From contig NZ_CP013611.1 of assembly GCF_001482385.1 (NCBI RefSeq), positions 1,488,001 to 1,552,000 on the forward strand: a stretch of 64,000 nt of DNA. Direction: 5' to 3'. Below are positions 1 to 9,643 of the stretch, in pieces (the first letter of the stretch is position 1; every line of letters starts with the position of its first letter). The translations under genes and the position numbers were made by a program. The notes below the pieces were generated by a model. It saw only the letters and a list, made by a program, of their open reading frames with translations, searched no databases and had not been told where the DNA came from. This stretch comes from Pseudoalteromonas rubra. Its GTDB lineage: Bacteria > Pseudomonadota > Gammaproteobacteria > Enterobacterales > Alteromonadaceae.

Positions 1-26
1 TTCGACCTTTTTAGACTAAGGAAAAC

Positions 27-54
27 GGGTCGCGCAGCCGAGCAGGCCCGACCC
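27..54. other. GC-rich hairpin upstream of pigF
   Basis: GGGTCG (27-32) pairs with CGACCC (49-54) around a 16-base loop. It lies about 30 bases before the pigF start, in what should be the pigE-pigF junction. No T-run follows, so it is not a typical terminator. It may be an mRNA-processing or pausing structure. Frame 1 is open from base 1 to a TAA at 55-57, and the other two forward frames stop at 12-14 and 17-19. The upstream gene therefore ends here, but which stop is used cannot be decided from this fragment. Confidence 0.3.
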
Positions 55-86
55 TAAACGTACTACATGATTGATAAGGATTACTT

Positions 87-1106
87 ATGACTCTCAACAA
101 ACAAGATGTCGTTAACCATATGATGGGCTTCTTTCAGGCCAAAGCGGTAACCGCTGCATTATCACTAAAACTGTTTGACCATTTTCGCGACACTGACCTG
201 AGCGCTGCGCAACTGGCCGACAAAATCAACGCGCCACTGCGCTCAACAGAGCAAATGCTGATTGCGCTGCATGCCATGGGGTATCTCACCAAACAAGATG
301 ACCTGTATCAATTACCGGCGGAGCACCATACCTTTTTATTAAGTGATGAACCCATGTGGCTGGGCTGGTTGGGTCGTCATATCGACACCTTTCTCTATCC
401 GCTGTGGGGCGAACTAAGCAGCGCTGTGAAGAGTGACACCAATCAGCGTGAAGCCGTCTTTGGTGACAACCGCAGCTGGTTCGACATCTTGTATCAAAAC
501 CCGGATGACGTCGCTGATTTTCAGGAGTTTTTGGGTAAATTTGCTGCGCCGTTCATCGAAGGCTTCGTTAAAGACTATGATTTCTCGCAGCATCACTCCT
601 TTTTAGATATTGGCAGTGGGATTGGCACCTTACCCATTGCCGTAGCCGATGCACACCCGGGCGTGTCGCTGGCGATCTGTGAATTACCGCAGGCGTCGGC
701 ATTTTTGCGAGATAAGCTGGGTGAGCAAGGCTACGGCGACCGCATTGAGGTGGTTGAAGGCGACGTGATCGCCGGCAACCTGCCAATTGGCAACTATGAT
801 CTCATCCACCTTGGCTGGATGTTGCATGACTATGCGCCAGAAACCCAGGTCACCATCCTTAAAAATATCTATAACGCCATGCCTACCGGTGGCCGCTTTA
901 TTGCGTCAGAAACCCCGTTGAATGATGACAAATCAGGCCCTGAGTTTACCGCTCTGCTGTCACTGAACATGCTGGTATCCACAGATGGCGGCATTGAAAG
1001 CAGCAGTGAAGAATATCTGGCGCGTTTCCATGAAGCCGGATTCAGTAATGCCCGTATTCTTGAGATCCCCGGGCCACGGACCCTGATTGTCGGCGAAAAA
1101 GCCTGA
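87..1106 (+). CDS. pigF: PigF, S-adenosylmethionine-dependent O-methyltransferase of prodigiosin synthesis
   Basis: 339 aa. Known role of the family: O-methylation of 4-hydroxy-2,2'-bipyrrole-5-carbaldehyde (HBC) to MBC, the bipyrrole half of prodigiosin, in the cytoplasm. The N-terminal ~100 residues look like the winged-helix dimerisation domain of plant-type O-methyltransferases. The Rossmann SAM site GSGIG is at residues 176-180, followed by the acidic strand end CELP (198-201). LHD at 246-248 matches the His/Asp region around the catalytic base in this family. The ATG has a good ribosome site (AAGGA, 76-80). The family call rests on the motifs; the specific pigF call rests on position directly before pigG-pigH in canonical order. 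Confident. Confidence 0.93.
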   Translation: MTLNKQDVVNHMMGFFQAKAVTAALSLKLFDHFRDTDLSAAQLADKINAPLRSTEQMLIALHAMGYLTKQDDLYQLPAEHHTFLLSDEPMWLGWLGRHIDTFLYPLWGELSSAVKSDTNQREAVFGDNRSWFDILYQNPDDVADFQEFLGKFAAPFIEGFVKDYDFSQHHSFLDIGSGIGTLPIAVADAHPGVSLAICELPQASAFLRDKLGEQGYGDRIEVVEGDVIAGNLPIGNYDLIHLGWMLHDYAPETQVTILKNIYNAMPTGGRFIASETPLNDDKSGPEFTALLSLNMLVSTDGGIESSSEEYLARFHEAGFSNARILEIPGPRTLIVGEKA

Positions 1107-1133
1107 TCAGACACGAACAGAAGGAGTAGCAGG

Positions 1134-1382
1134 ATGTTAGTCACTAAATTACTAAAGCATATCGCCGAACAGTTTCTCGACGGCGAGCAAGACGGCCTTG
1201 AGTCGCAGACCCCCTTGTTTGAGCTGAATATCGTTGATTCGGCGGCCATTTTTGACCTAGTCGATTACCTCAAACAAGAAACCCAGTTAAACATAGGTAT
1301 GCAGGAGATCCATCCAGGCAACTTTGCATCGGTTGATGCCATGGTCACCCTGGTTGAACGCCTTCAGACAGAGCAAGCATAA
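1134..1382 (+). CDS. pigG: PigG, peptidyl carrier protein for L-proline
   Basis: 82 aa, the size of a stand-alone carrier protein. The phosphopantetheine attachment site is the Ser in NIVDS (Ser36), placed as expected at the start of helix 2. In prodigiosin synthesis PigI loads L-proline onto this carrier, and PigA (expected upstream of the window) oxidises it to pyrrole-2-carboxyl-PigG. PigL, encoded downstream, should supply the 4'-phosphopantetheine arm. GAAGGAG precedes the ATG. It sits 27 bases after pigF and 11 bases before pigH, clearly within one operon. Confidence 0.93.
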   Translation: MLVTKLLKHIAEQFLDGEQDGLESQTPLFELNIVDSAAIFDLVDYLKQETQLNIGMQEIHPGNFASVDAMVTLVERLQTEQA

Positions 1383-1393
1383 GGAGGCTAGAT

Positions 1394-3340
1394 ATGAGTG
1401 CCACAAACCCAAAAGTAAACCCAGATATTATGGAAACTCTGCAACAGGAAGTTCTGAAGACCTTTACTGAACTGACTGAGTACCCTGCTAATACTCTGGA
1501 TCTGACGAGCCACCTGGAGAACGACTTCGGGATAGATTCTATTGCGCTGGCCGAAGTCACCGCGGCATTGACCAAGCAGTTGCAACTCAAAAATCCCCTG
1601 TCTATTCAGAACATTCACTGTATCGCTGACGCGGTGAAGCAAATCGCTGCACAGGAATTTCACCTCAGTGAAGCCAAAACAACAGGAAGCAGTGATGGTA
1701 AGCAAAATGCACACAGCTGGTTGCGCGAGCAAGTGATTGCTGTGTTTGCCAGCTTCAGTGGCTACAATGCCGCAGAGCTGAGTATGGATGCCGAGATTGA
1801 AAGTGACCTAGGGATAGATTCAGTCACCGTGGTTTCAGCACAAGGCGAGCTGCTAAAAGCGCTGGGACTAAGAGACAACCTGAGCATCCCCAGTTGCAAA
1901 ACCCTGACGGAACTGGAACAGGCTTTTGCTAAGCTACTGGTTGAAGAAAAAGGCGCACAATGGGCCGATGAGCTGGTCACCAAAAACCTCTTGATTGACG
2001 AACTGCTCAACCCTGCGACCCGCGGCGACGACGTGCAACACCAAATCGACAGTGATGATGGCGATAACCGCACCATGCGTGACTTTGTCGGGATCCAGCA
2101 CGGCGATCTGTTTCACAAGGCCCGTGAGTTCAAACCCTTCTACGACAAGAAAAAAGCGCAGCAATTATACTGGTACGGTATGCCACTGGAAACGCCCTGT
2201 AAAAATCGCGCCGTGATGTTCGATGAAGTCACTGGCACCAGTCGCGAGTTTCTGATGTTTGGCTCCAACAGTTATCTGGGCCTATCGAATCATCCGGAAG
2301 TGATCCAGGCAATTCAAGACGCCGCTGGCCAATATGGCGCAACCAATACCGGTTGTCGGATCATTGCAGGCAGTAACGTTCTGCACCTGGAGCTAGAGCG
2401 TAAGCTGGCCAAACTAAAAGGCCGTGAAGCCTGTATAGTTTATCCCTCAGGCTACTCAGCTAACCTGGGCTGTATTTCTGCACTGACCTCTAAACATGAC
2501 CTGGTCTTTACCGATGCCATTAACCATATGAGTATCACCGACGGCTGTAAACTGGCTGGCGCCCAGCGTAAGATTTACAATCACTCACTGAACAGCCTGG
2601 AAAAATCGCTGGCCAAGTATGCCGACCATCCCGGTGGTAAGCTGATCGTCACCGATGGCGTCTTCAGTATGCACGGAGATATTGTCGATTTACCGCGTCT
2701 GAATAAGCTTGCTAAACGTTATGGTGCGCGCGTGCTGGTTGATGATGCTCACTCCACTGGTGTACTGGGTAAGACTGGTTCTGGTACCACGGAGCATTTC
2801 AATATGAAAGGCGAAGTCGATCTGGAGTTAGGTACCATGAGTAAGGCATTGTCCGGTTTAGGCGGATTTGTCTGTGGCGATGGTGATGTGGTGGAATTCC
2901 TGCGCTTCTTTTCTAACTCTTATGTCTTTGCCGCAACCATTCCAGCCCATGTTGCAGCCGGTGTGATTGCCTCTATCGACGTGATGTTGCGCGAGCCGGA
3001 GCGGTTAACCAAGCTGTGGGACAATATCTATTACTTCCGCAATCTGTTATTGCAGGCAGGCTTTGATCTGGAAAACTCCGATTCTGCCATTGTGCCCGTG
3101 GTTGTCGGTGATGATGCCAAAACCCTGGCGCTTGGCCGCGCAGTGCGTGCTCGTGGCCTGTACTGTCAGACCGTGGTCTTCCCGGGCGTGGCAGTTGGCG
3201 ATGCCCGCTTGCGCCTGAGCATCACCAGCGAACACACTCAGGCCGACCTGGATGAGGCCTATCGTATTTTGGTTGAAGGCGCGCTGGAAGTCGGTGTCCC
3301 GCTCAATCAGGATGTTAAAGCAGGACTGGCGGAGGCCTGA
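1394..3340 (+). CDS. pigH: PigH, tandem ACP plus PLP-dependent alpha-oxoamine synthase
   Basis: 648 aa. Two acyl-carrier domains come first, with attachment serines in FGIDS (Ser49) and LGIDS (Ser143). An alpha-oxoamine synthase domain like KBL or AONS follows from about residue 235 to the end. PLP-binding signatures are VDDAHSTG (449-456) and the Schiff-base lysine in TMSKALSG (Lys484). Family knowledge: malonyl groups on the ACPs are condensed with pyrrolyl-PigJ, then the PLP domain performs decarboxylative condensation with serine to give 4-hydroxy-2,2'-bipyrrole-5-methanol (HBM). The ACP-ACP-AONS arrangement is diagnostic of PigH/RedN-type proteins and anchors identification of the whole cluster. 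Start ATG follows AAGGAGG. Confidence 0.96.
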   Translation: MSATNPKVNPDIMETLQQEVLKTFTELTEYPANTLDLTSHLENDFGIDSIALAEVTAALTKQLQLKNPLSIQNIHCIADAVKQIAAQEFHLSEAKTTGSSDGKQNAHSWLREQVIAVFASFSGYNAAELSMDAEIESDLGIDSVTVVSAQGELLKALGLRDNLSIPSCKTLTELEQAFAKLLVEEKGAQWADELVTKNLLIDELLNPATRGDDVQHQIDSDDGDNRTMRDFVGIQHGDLFHKAREFKPFYDKKKAQQLYWYGMPLETPCKNRAVMFDEVTGTSREFLMFGSNSYLGLSNHPEVIQAIQDAAGQYGATNTGCRIIAGSNVLHLELERKLAKLKGREACIVYPSGYSANLGCISALTSKHDLVFTDAINHMSITDGCKLAGAQRKIYNHSLNSLEKSLAKYADHPGGKLIVTDGVFSMHGDIVDLPRLNKLAKRYGARVLVDDAHSTGVLGKTGSGTTEHFNMKGEVDLELGTMSKALSGLGGFVCGDGDVVEFLRFFSNSYVFAATIPAHVAAGVIASIDVMLREPERLTKLWDNIYYFRNLLLQAGFDLENSDSAIVPVVVGDDAKTLALGRAVRARGLYCQTVVFPGVAVGDARLRLSITSEHTQADLDEAYRILVEGALEVGVPLNQDVKAGLAEA

Positions 3341-3342
3341 GT

Positions 3343-4839
3343 ATGACGAAAATTCCGTCATCAGCCCGTTTTGCACTGAACCTGCTGAGCCATGCTCAGC
3401 AGACCCCGCATAAAACGGCGCTGATCTGTGCCGATCAGCAATGGGATTATGCCCGGCTCGCTGCACGCGCCTGCCAGATAGCCAATGCATTGTGCGCACT
3501 GGGACTGGATCAGGCACCGGTGCTGTTAAACCTGCCAAAACATCCTGACACCGTTGCCGCCATTTACGCCTGCTGGCTCACTGGTAACCATTATATTCCC
3601 ATTGACTACAGCCAGCCTGAAGCCCGGGTTGAACGTATTATCTCTGCAGCAAAACCTGCATTGGTACTCGACCAGGATTGGCTGAATACACTCGATAGCC
3701 TGAGCCACAGCAGCGACTACGAGCAAGACCTGAGTGCTTACATGTCGCGATTACGTCAATACCGGGAAAACACGCTTGCCGCGATCCTGTATACCTCAGG
3801 TTCAACCGGCACGCCCAAAGGGGTGCAGATAAGCCACGACATGTTGGACTTTTTCATTGACTGGGCGGTGCACACGACTTGCATTGACAGCGAAGACACC
3901 CTGGCCAACCATGCCAGTTTTGCCTTTGACTTGAGTACTTTCGACCTCTTTGCCGCCGTGCGCACCGGTGCCTGTGTGTGGTTGATCACCGAGCAGGAAC
4001 AAAAAGATCCCCTGGCCCTGATCAGAGGGATCAAGAAGCACCAGGTAAGTATCTGGTACAGCGTGCCTTCAATCCTGTCTATGATGGTGCGAAGTGGAGA
4101 GCTTAACAGTCATAGCACCGCTCCCCTGAAGCAGGTCATTTTTGCCGGTGAACCATTTGCCGTGGCGGCATTACAACGCTTGATCACTTGCCTGCCCGCC
4201 AATACCGCGCTGCATAACTGGTACGGCCCGACCGAAACCAATGTGTGCGTAGCCTGGCAAGTTGACCGCCCCCAGCTGAACGGGCTGCGTCACCTGCCTA
4301 TCGGATCCTTACTACCCGAATTACAAGGCTGGTTGGAAGATGATACAGGAAAGCGAACACCACTGTCTGAAAGCCAGGGTCAATGTGGCGAGCTGATTAT
4401 TGGCGGGCGCTGTGTTACACCCGGTTATGCCAATGTAGACCTGCCCAGGGCCACAGCACTGCACCAACAAAACTGTCATGCAACAGGCGACCTGGTTGAG
4501 CTGACCGAGATGGGGCTCATCTATCGGGGCCGTATCGACGATATGGTTAAGCTGAACGGTTATCGGGTTGAGCTGGGGGAAATTGAGTCCCTGCTGCATC
4601 AACACCCAGCCATAGAGCAGTCTGCATTACATCTCTCGCTGGGCGAACAGCAGCACCAGCTTATTGCCGTGATCGTTCTTAAAGACGGTGCAGAAAAACC
4701 ATCGCTACTGGCATTAAAGCAATTTTTAAAACAGCAACTGCCAGCCTATATGTTGCCACATAAAGTGATAGTCACTGCACAGCTACCACTCAATGCCAAT
4801 GGCAAAGTTGACCGTAAACAACTGGCAGAGCTGATGTAA
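3343..4839 (+). CDS. pigI: PigI, L-prolyl-AMP ligase (adenylation enzyme)
   Basis: 498 aa, an ANL-superfamily adenylation enzyme. Core motifs in order: A3 [12 protein letters not shown] (149-160), A5 WYGPTETN (293-300), A7/A8 [20 protein letters not shown] near residues 388-408, and A10 NGKVDRK (486-492) with the invariant lysine. The role expected from the Serratia pathway is ATP-dependent activation of L-proline and transfer to the PigG thiol. It starts two bases after the pigH stop, so translation is probably coupled. Nothing is missing compared with active adenylation domains. Prolyl specificity is inferred from cluster context, not read from the pocket residues. Confidence 0.93.
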   Translation: MTKIPSSARFALNLLSHAQQTPHKTALICADQQWDYARLAARACQIANALCALGLDQAPVLLNLPKHPDTVAAIYACWLTGNHYIPIDYSQPEARVERIISAAKPALVLDQDWLNTLDSLSHSSDYEQDLSAYMSRLRQYRENTLAAILYTSGSTGTPKGVQISHDMLDFFIDWAVHTTCIDSEDTLANHASFAFDLSTFDLFAAVRTGACVWLITEQEQKDPLALIRGIKKHQVSIWYSVPSILSMMVRSGELNSHSTAPLKQVIFAGEPFAVAALQRLITCLPANTALHNWYGPTETNVCVAWQVDRPQLNGLRHLPIGSLLPELQGWLEDDTGKRTPLSESQGQCGELIIGGRCVTPGYANVDLPRATALHQQNCHATGDLVELTEMGLIYRGRIDDMVKLNGYRVELGEIESLLHQHPAIEQSALHLSLGEQQHQLIAVIVLKDGAEKPSLLALKQFLKQQLPAYMLPHKVIVTAQLPLNANGKVDRKQLAELM

Positions 4840-4855
4840 TTATGAGAGGCGTATT

Positions 4856-7147
4856 ATGAGCAGACCCCCAACTTCCCCTTTAGCCATAGTCGGGATCGGC
4901 TGTGCCTTGCCCAACGGCATGAACTTTGCCGACCTGGCAAAACAGGGGACACTCAACCCGAGTCAGTTTACCCACCCATTTGGCTGGTCGGTCGCTGCTG
5001 AGCCACTCAGAGGTGGGCAAGTGCACACCGATGACTTTGATTACAAAAAGTTCTCTATTCCTCCTTTGTTTCGCAAGGCGGTCAGTCGCGAAACCCGAAT
5101 GGCGCTACTGGCTGCTGAAGAAGCACTCAGCCAGCTGAACCTCAGTGAAACTCAGCGCGACCATTGCGACCAACTCTGTGCAACACATATGGCCAGTGAC
5201 GCGGCGTATCGAAATGCCACCAAAGTGACTGCGTTACGGACCCTGGGTGAACAATTGGCTGGTACTGACAGTGCGCAAATACGCATCGATGAATACAAGC
5301 AGGCACTGGCAGGTACCTTTGGAGCCACCTCTCACGATCGGGTTGGAGAAATGGCCTCGACCATACCCGCCCGGATCGCACATTTTGCCCACACCCGGGG
5401 GAAATGTCAGACCCTGGATGGCGGCGACCTTGGCGGTTTGCGTCTGTTACAGGCAGCGCAGGACAACTTTCGCTATGCAGACAGCCAGCTTGCTGTCCTC
5501 ACCAGTATTCAGTGCTTTCACCACCAGCCACAAACTGAAATCCTGCATCATCAGGGTATTTCAACTCAGCAACCCTGGCTCGAAGGCGCCATCTCTCTGG
5601 TGGTCTGCCCTGTGACCACGGCCGAACAACAAGATTGGCCGATGCTGATGCAGTTAGGGACTATCACCACCACAGCCACAGAGCAGGAAACCGCGCGCTA
5701 TTTCGCCGGTGCAAGCCAAGTCTTTTATCAGTTACTTGAAATGCACCTGGACCAAGCAACTCGCTGTGCTGGCGCCGCAACTTTTGGGCCACACTGGCAG
5801 ATAAGCCAAGCAGTATCAGACGATAACACCAACGCAAGTGACGACCAGGTGGCCATTACTCAGTATTGCCCCATCACTGCACTGGGTGATGACAAAACCC
5901 ATTTCTGGCAAACACTGGCCAATGGTGACGACCTGTTGCGATCGCAATCGGCACAGCAACTCAATGCACCGACATTTGTTAGGGCAACCCCCCAGAAACT
6001 AAGCACCTACATAACTCAAGCAATGAGCTTTGACAGCCATGATCCGTGCGACCAGGTCCTGAATAAGCCTATGATGCCGGCCAAAAAAGCGCGCCTGGAT
6101 GTGTCCCAGCTGCGGCTGCTGAACGCCACAGACTCTGTCGAGATTGGAGAATTCAAACGCCCGGCAGTGATCCTGGCATGTAACCTGTCTCTGAATGCCG
6201 ATCGTCAGTTAGGCGCGTGTGCACTGTGGGATCAATTACCAGCAGCTCCGACACATTTACCTCAGCCTACACCACCGCCAATCAATCGCTGGAGCTGGTA
6301 TGGTGCAACGGGGTTAGGTGGTGCCCGGTTGTTAGCGGAACACCTGAAGATCCCACATGCCGACTGTATCGCCATTGAGGCAGCCTGTGCCAGTTCCATG
6401 GCCGCACTGCACAATGCTGTCAGAGGGCTGCAATCCGGACGTTATGACGGCATTGTGCTGGCAGGAATTGAAACCGCAACGTTAGAGCGAGATCTGGTGC
6501 TGTGTGGCGCACAAATGATGTTGTCAGCTACCCGCATTCGGCCTTTTGCTAAGGGGGCTGATGGCTTTACCCCTGGGGATGGCGGTGGTTTGTTTGTCCT
6601 GCAATCAAAATCAGACGCAACCCATGCCATTGCCCATGTTGATGCCATTTCAGGCTCCTGCGACAGTCGCTCTATGACCGCGCCCGACCCACTGGGGCAG
6701 GCACTGGCCATGTACAAAACCTTACAGCTAGCATCAGTCAACCCAGAGCAAGTGCAATATATTGAAACCCACGGCACTGGCACCACCCTCGGCGATCAGG
6801 CTGAGCTGGAATCTCTTTGCGCTGCCTATCGTCGTGAACACACACAACCCCTTTACCTGGGATCTGGAAAATATAACTTTGGTCACTGCTTTGCAGGCGC
6901 CGGCGCCATTAGCCTGGCAAAAATGCTCGCGGCGCTGGAACATGGCAGCATGCCACCGACCCCAATCCTAGGGGAGCTCAATGATGCACTGCCATTCGAA
7001 GACATTCCGGCTGAGGTACCACAACAGGCACAACCCTGGCCATTGCTAGACACCCAACAGCGCATTGGTGCCATCAATGCCTTTGGGACCGGCGGCATCA
7101 ATTATCACCTGACTTTAATACACGCTCATTCACAGGAATCATTATGA
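4856..7147 (+). CDS. pigJ: PigJ, ketosynthase with one degenerate and one active KS domain
   Basis: 763 aa, two beta-ketoacyl-synthase-like halves. The C-terminal half has the complete triad context: EAACASS with Cys511, ETHGTGT, and NFGH. The N-terminal half (about 1-350) keeps the KS fold pattern ([11 protein letters not shown] at the start) but lacks a nucleophile: the equivalent stretch around residues 185-200 reads TLDGGDLGG, with no Cys. Known PigJ enzymes also carry two KS domains. They take the pyrrolyl group from PigG and condense it with malonyl-ACP of PigH. The gene begins 16 bases after pigI and its stop overlaps pigK by four bases (ATGA, 7144-7147). Confidence 0.93.
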   Translation: MSRPPTSPLAIVGIGCALPNGMNFADLAKQGTLNPSQFTHPFGWSVAAEPLRGGQVHTDDFDYKKFSIPPLFRKAVSRETRMALLAAEEALSQLNLSETQRDHCDQLCATHMASDAAYRNATKVTALRTLGEQLAGTDSAQIRIDEYKQALAGTFGATSHDRVGEMASTIPARIAHFAHTRGKCQTLDGGDLGGLRLLQAAQDNFRYADSQLAVLTSIQCFHHQPQTEILHHQGISTQQPWLEGAISLVVCPVTTAEQQDWPMLMQLGTITTTATEQETARYFAGASQVFYQLLEMHLDQATRCAGAATFGPHWQISQAVSDDNTNASDDQVAITQYCPITALGDDKTHFWQTLANGDDLLRSQSAQQLNAPTFVRATPQKLSTYITQAMSFDSHDPCDQVLNKPMMPAKKARLDVSQLRLLNATDSVEIGEFKRPAVILACNLSLNADRQLGACALWDQLPAAPTHLPQPTPPPINRWSWYGATGLGGARLLAEHLKIPHADCIAIEAACASSMAALHNAVRGLQSGRYDGIVLAGIETATLERDLVLCGAQMMLSATRIRPFAKGADGFTPGDGGGLFVLQSKSDATHAIAHVDAISGSCDSRSMTAPDPLGQALAMYKTLQLASVNPEQVQYIETHGTGTTLGDQAELESLCAAYRREHTQPLYLGSGKYNFGHCFAGAGAISLAKMLAALEHGSMPPTPILGELNDALPFEDIPAEVPQQAQPWPLLDTQQRIGAINAFGTGGINYHLTLIHAHSQESL

Positions 7148-7458
7148 AACTTATCGTACACAAAATTCGCCTTAAGCACATTCAACACCTGGGCGCCTTT
7201 CGCGACTGGGTCGAAACCACGGACTACAAGGCCTGCGAACAGCTTGATTCAGTCAAAGCCTTTGCAGTGTTTGAAGCGTCTGCCGAGGCTGATGCCCCGT
7301 TCCACTTTGTAGAAACCATCTACTTAGAGTCTGAGCAGGCGTTTGAGCAGGATATGACCACCCCGCTGTTCCAAAGTCTGGTTAGTCGCTTTGATGAGAT
7401 GGCTGAAGTCGTCGAGGAGTTTAAAGGCGAGCGTATCGCACAGGGTTATCAACAGTGA
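7144..7458 (+). CDS. pigK: PigK, small accessory protein of bipyrrole synthesis
   Basis: 104 aa with no catalytic motif that I recognise; rich in acidic residues, with a hydrophobic core pattern that could fit a dimeric ferredoxin-like fold (inference). Serratia pigK mutants are impaired in making MBC, and the Streptomyces counterpart is RedY. The biochemical role is not settled; a chaperone-like or intermediate-handling role has been proposed. It overlaps the end of pigJ by four bases and its TGA (7456-7458) overlaps the GTG start of pigL. Assignment rests on size, position and the N-terminal [13 protein letters not shown] pattern. Confidence 0.8.
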   Translation: MKLIVHKIRLKHIQHLGAFRDWVETTDYKACEQLDSVKAFAVFEASAEADAPFHFVETIYLESEQAFEQDMTTPLFQSLVSRFDEMAEVVEEFKGERIAQGYQQ

Positions 7459-8114
7459 TCACTGAGCACGGTATGACGTCTGAGGGAGAGACGGTTGTCT
7501 CGCCCATTTTGTACATCAGGCAGTATACTGACGCTTTATTACCCGCCCGCGCTCGTTTGAACCAGGGACTTGCCGTCAAGCAGCAGTGCCGGGCACTGGC
7601 CAATTTCGCACTACAAAGGGCCTGCGCCAATCCCTCAGTCAGGCTCAATCATACCAGGTACGGGCAGCCGTTTGGCGATCAGGGCCAGGGGAAGCCTGCT
7701 CAGCCTGTGTCCACCAGCCACAGCCAGAACTGGTATGCTGTTGCCACAGCACCGGCTCCCCTTGGCATCGACATTCAGGTCTACCGCCGCTTTTCTGTCT
7801 CCAACCAGCAGCGTTTGTTTGATCATAACGCGGTGTCGGCTGACATAATCACCCAGACCACGCAATGGTCTTTGTGCGAGGCCTATCTCAAATCCCATGG
7901 CCGGGGCTTACCATTTGATTTACGTACTATCCGCATCCAGCAACATGCAAGCCTGGGTGCCACCTCATGCGGACGCATAACAAGCAAAAATAACACGCTG
8001 ACACCTGCCAACTATTGGCTCTGGCAAACACTCTATTTTTGCTGTGCCGTCTGCATTACCGGTCACCAGGAGATAGTCCCCACACTCTCTATACACAATG
8101 GAAAACAATCATGA
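7455..8114 (+). CDS. pigL: PigL, Sfp-type 4'-phosphopantetheinyl transferase
   Basis: 219 aa. It should transfer phosphopantetheine from CoA to PigG and the PigH ACPs. Recognisable elements are STSHS (107-111, substrate binding), LGIDIQ (the Mg-binding GID motif) and WSLCEAYLKSHG (the W-KEA-K motif). Two positions are unusual: Gln where Glu normally follows GID-I, and Cys where Lys precedes the invariant Glu-Ala. The start shown is GTG, overlapping the pigK stop; an in-frame ATG at 7473 is an alternative that shortens it by six residues. The stop overlaps the preferred pigM start (ATGA at 8111-8114). Confidence 0.85.
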   Translation: MITEHGMTSEGETVVSPILYIRQYTDALLPARARLNQGLAVKQQCRALANFALQRACANPSVRLNHTRYGQPFGDQGQGKPAQPVSTSHSQNWYAVATAPAPLGIDIQVYRRFSVSNQQRLFDHNAVSADIITQTTQWSLCEAYLKSHGRGLPFDLRTIRIQQHASLGATSCGRITSKNNTLTPANYWLWQTLYFCCAVCITGHQEIVPTLSIHNGKQS

Positions 8115-9196
8115 CACACACTGCATTTGAACAAACACTGGCAGAGGCTGTCGCACTGGCACGGCTTGCGCCGTCTTCACACAACTGTCAGCCCTGGGCC
8201 GTTCACTTCGATCCCGTGATCCACTGTGGCTACCTGGCCATAGACAACCGCCGTAAACTGACCGGCCTGCCGTCATTAGAACGGGAAATGCTGCTCAGCT
8301 GTGGTATTTTCTTCCACTTTCTTGAGCAACTAATATACCTGCGCGGGTATCAGCTGCACTGGCGCTGGTGCGATGAGCAAGAGCAACAAGTATTGGCCGG
8401 CGAAGACCGAGCACTTATCCGTTTTATGCCGGGACCGGAGCAGGCGCACCAGGCAACCGCATTTGCGACTTTGTCTGAGCAGCTCCAACAACGCCATACG
8501 GTACGTTCAGCGTACCGTAGCACACTGCTCAGTGAGCAACAGCGTAACGAGCTGAGCACGGTGCTCAAACCTTACCCGGTGACGCTTGGGATATATTACC
8601 AGCAGACGCATGGCAAAGCGCTGGCTCACCTGACACAAACTTATGCCGGCCTGGATTTTGCCAACAAAGCCGCATGGCGCGAAACCTATAGCTATATTCG
8701 CTTTGATGAACGGCGCCAGTACGAAGATGGGTTTTACCTTCACAACCTATTTGGCCCGGTTTCTGGCGGTTTCAAAACCTTTTTTAAAGTCGCCTTTCAT
8801 CCTCACCTGAGTGGTCTGAATAAATTGCTCAGATTGCCAACCAAAATGGCCCAGGGCCTTGCTGAGCTGGTTGAAACCGGGCCGCACTACCTGGCGCTGA
8901 ATGTCAGTAAAGAAGGCGATGAAGCCCTTTTTCGTGCTGGCTTAGGGCTAGGTGCTTTATGGCTCAAACTACAGCAGTGGGGATGGGCAATGCACCCAAT
9001 CAGTGTACTTGTGCAACACGATTCTGCCAGAGAGGCCTTAGCAACCAGCCTCAGTCAGTCTGAGTTACCCATTTTTTTCGCCCGATTCGGCGAACCCGAG
9101 CAATCCGGTAGCCCGGCACCAAGGCGGCACTGGCAGAGCATTCTGGTCTCAGACACCCACAGTCTGACTAAGTCCACGCCGACTCAACGTGAGTAA
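8111..9196 (+). CDS. pigM: PigM, nitroreductase-like oxidoreductase (HBM to HBC)
   Basis: 361 aa with the start placed at ATG 8111. That start gives a 4-base overlap with pigL and begins MTHTAFEQTLAEAVALARLA. A longer frame from 8015 would overlap pigL by 100 bases and adds a non-family extension. RLAPSSHNCQPW near the N-terminus matches the FMN-contacting signature of nitroreductase-fold proteins. In Serratia, PigM oxidises 4-hydroxy-2,2'-bipyrrole-5-methanol to the carbaldehyde, the last step before PigF. It is the last recognisable pig gene here; no pigN homologue follows. Confidence 0.9.
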   Translation: MTHTAFEQTLAEAVALARLAPSSHNCQPWAVHFDPVIHCGYLAIDNRRKLTGLPSLEREMLLSCGIFFHFLEQLIYLRGYQLHWRWCDEQEQQVLAGEDRALIRFMPGPEQAHQATAFATLSEQLQQRHTVRSAYRSTLLSEQQRNELSTVLKPYPVTLGIYYQQTHGKALAHLTQTYAGLDFANKAAWRETYSYIRFDERRQYEDGFYLHNLFGPVSGGFKTFFKVAFHPHLSGLNKLLRLPTKMAQGLAELVETGPHYLALNVSKEGDEALFRAGLGLGALWLKLQQWGWAMHPISVLVQHDSAREALATSLSQSELPIFFARFGEPEQSGSPAPRRHWQSILVSDTHSLTKSTPTQRE

Positions 9197-9295
9197 CAAC
9201 AAAAAAGAATAAAAAATAAACCATTGCGTAGTTGTAAATTATGAGATAAAACAAATAGGTAATAAAAAAACAACTAACACGATAAGGAAAATAAA

Positions 9296-9496
9296 ATGAA
9301 GCTCATCAAAAAACAAATCAAAATGCTTTCTAAGGACACCACGCGCCTGCCTGTACTTATGACTGCCAATATCGCGGGTGGCAGACGTACCCGTGGCAAC
9401 GAGATTGAAAACACAGAAGAAAGCATTTGCACCGCGAATGCCCTTGCTTCAGCAAACGAAATCAAAAACTCTGCCCACAGCATTTGTACGGCCTAA
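9296..9496 (+). CDS. Putative RiPP-type precursor peptide with duplicated SICTA core
   Basis: 66 codons, AAGGA (9284-9288) seven bases before the ATG, and its own terminator 33 bases after the stop. The N-terminal 29 residues are lysine-rich and amphipathic and end in NIAGG, like leaders cut after a double glycine. The remaining 37 residues contain two copies of a 13-residue unit (residues 35-47 and 54-66; 9 of 13 positions identical), each NEI-x-N-(T/S)-x-x-SICTA. Ser, Cys and Thr are confined to conserved places, and the peptide ends exactly at the second repeat. I cannot name a family. No lanthionine synthetase, radical SAM, YcaO or C39 protease gene is in the window. A two-cysteine disulfide peptide is an alternative. 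Confidence 0.7.
   Translation: MKLIKKQIKMLSKDTTRLPVLMTANIAGGRRTRGNEIENTEESICTANALASANEIKNSAHSICTA
9398..9493 (+). repeat. Two 39-base core repeats in the putative precursor peptide gene
   Basis: Copies at 9398-9436 and 9455-9493, separated by 18 bases encoding NALASA. The protein-level match (9 of 13) is stronger than the DNA match: for example Ile-Cys-Thr-Ala is encoded by ATTTGCACCGCG and ATTTGTACGGCC. The silent differences suggest the copies are old and held together by selection on the peptide. Confidence 0.75.
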
Positions 9497-9528
9497 ATCT
9501 CATTACCCTGATATTGGTCTCCAAATAT

Positions 9529-9551
9529 GCCGACTTTAGAGTCGGCTTTTT
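9529..9551 (+). terminator. Rho-independent terminator after the peptide gene
   Basis: GCCGAC (9529-9534), loop TTTAGA, GTCGGC (9541-9546), then TTTTT. It closes the transcription unit containing the peptide gene, and perhaps the pig operon if no terminator separates them; none is visible between 9197 and 9295. Confidence 0.85.
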
Positions 9552-9643
9552 AATGTCTCCTAACAATAAAAAATTCTAATCCCGGCGCTTTGTCCTGTCT
9601 TTTTTTCTTAGGATCCCTACAATACCCGCCATAAGGAGACAGC

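Noticed and set aside
8015..8110. N-terminal extension of pigM from an upstream in-frame ATG
   Set aside because: It overlaps pigL by 100 bases and encodes residues unlike nitroreductase-fold starts; ATG 8111 gives the ATGA coupling seen elsewhere in the operon.
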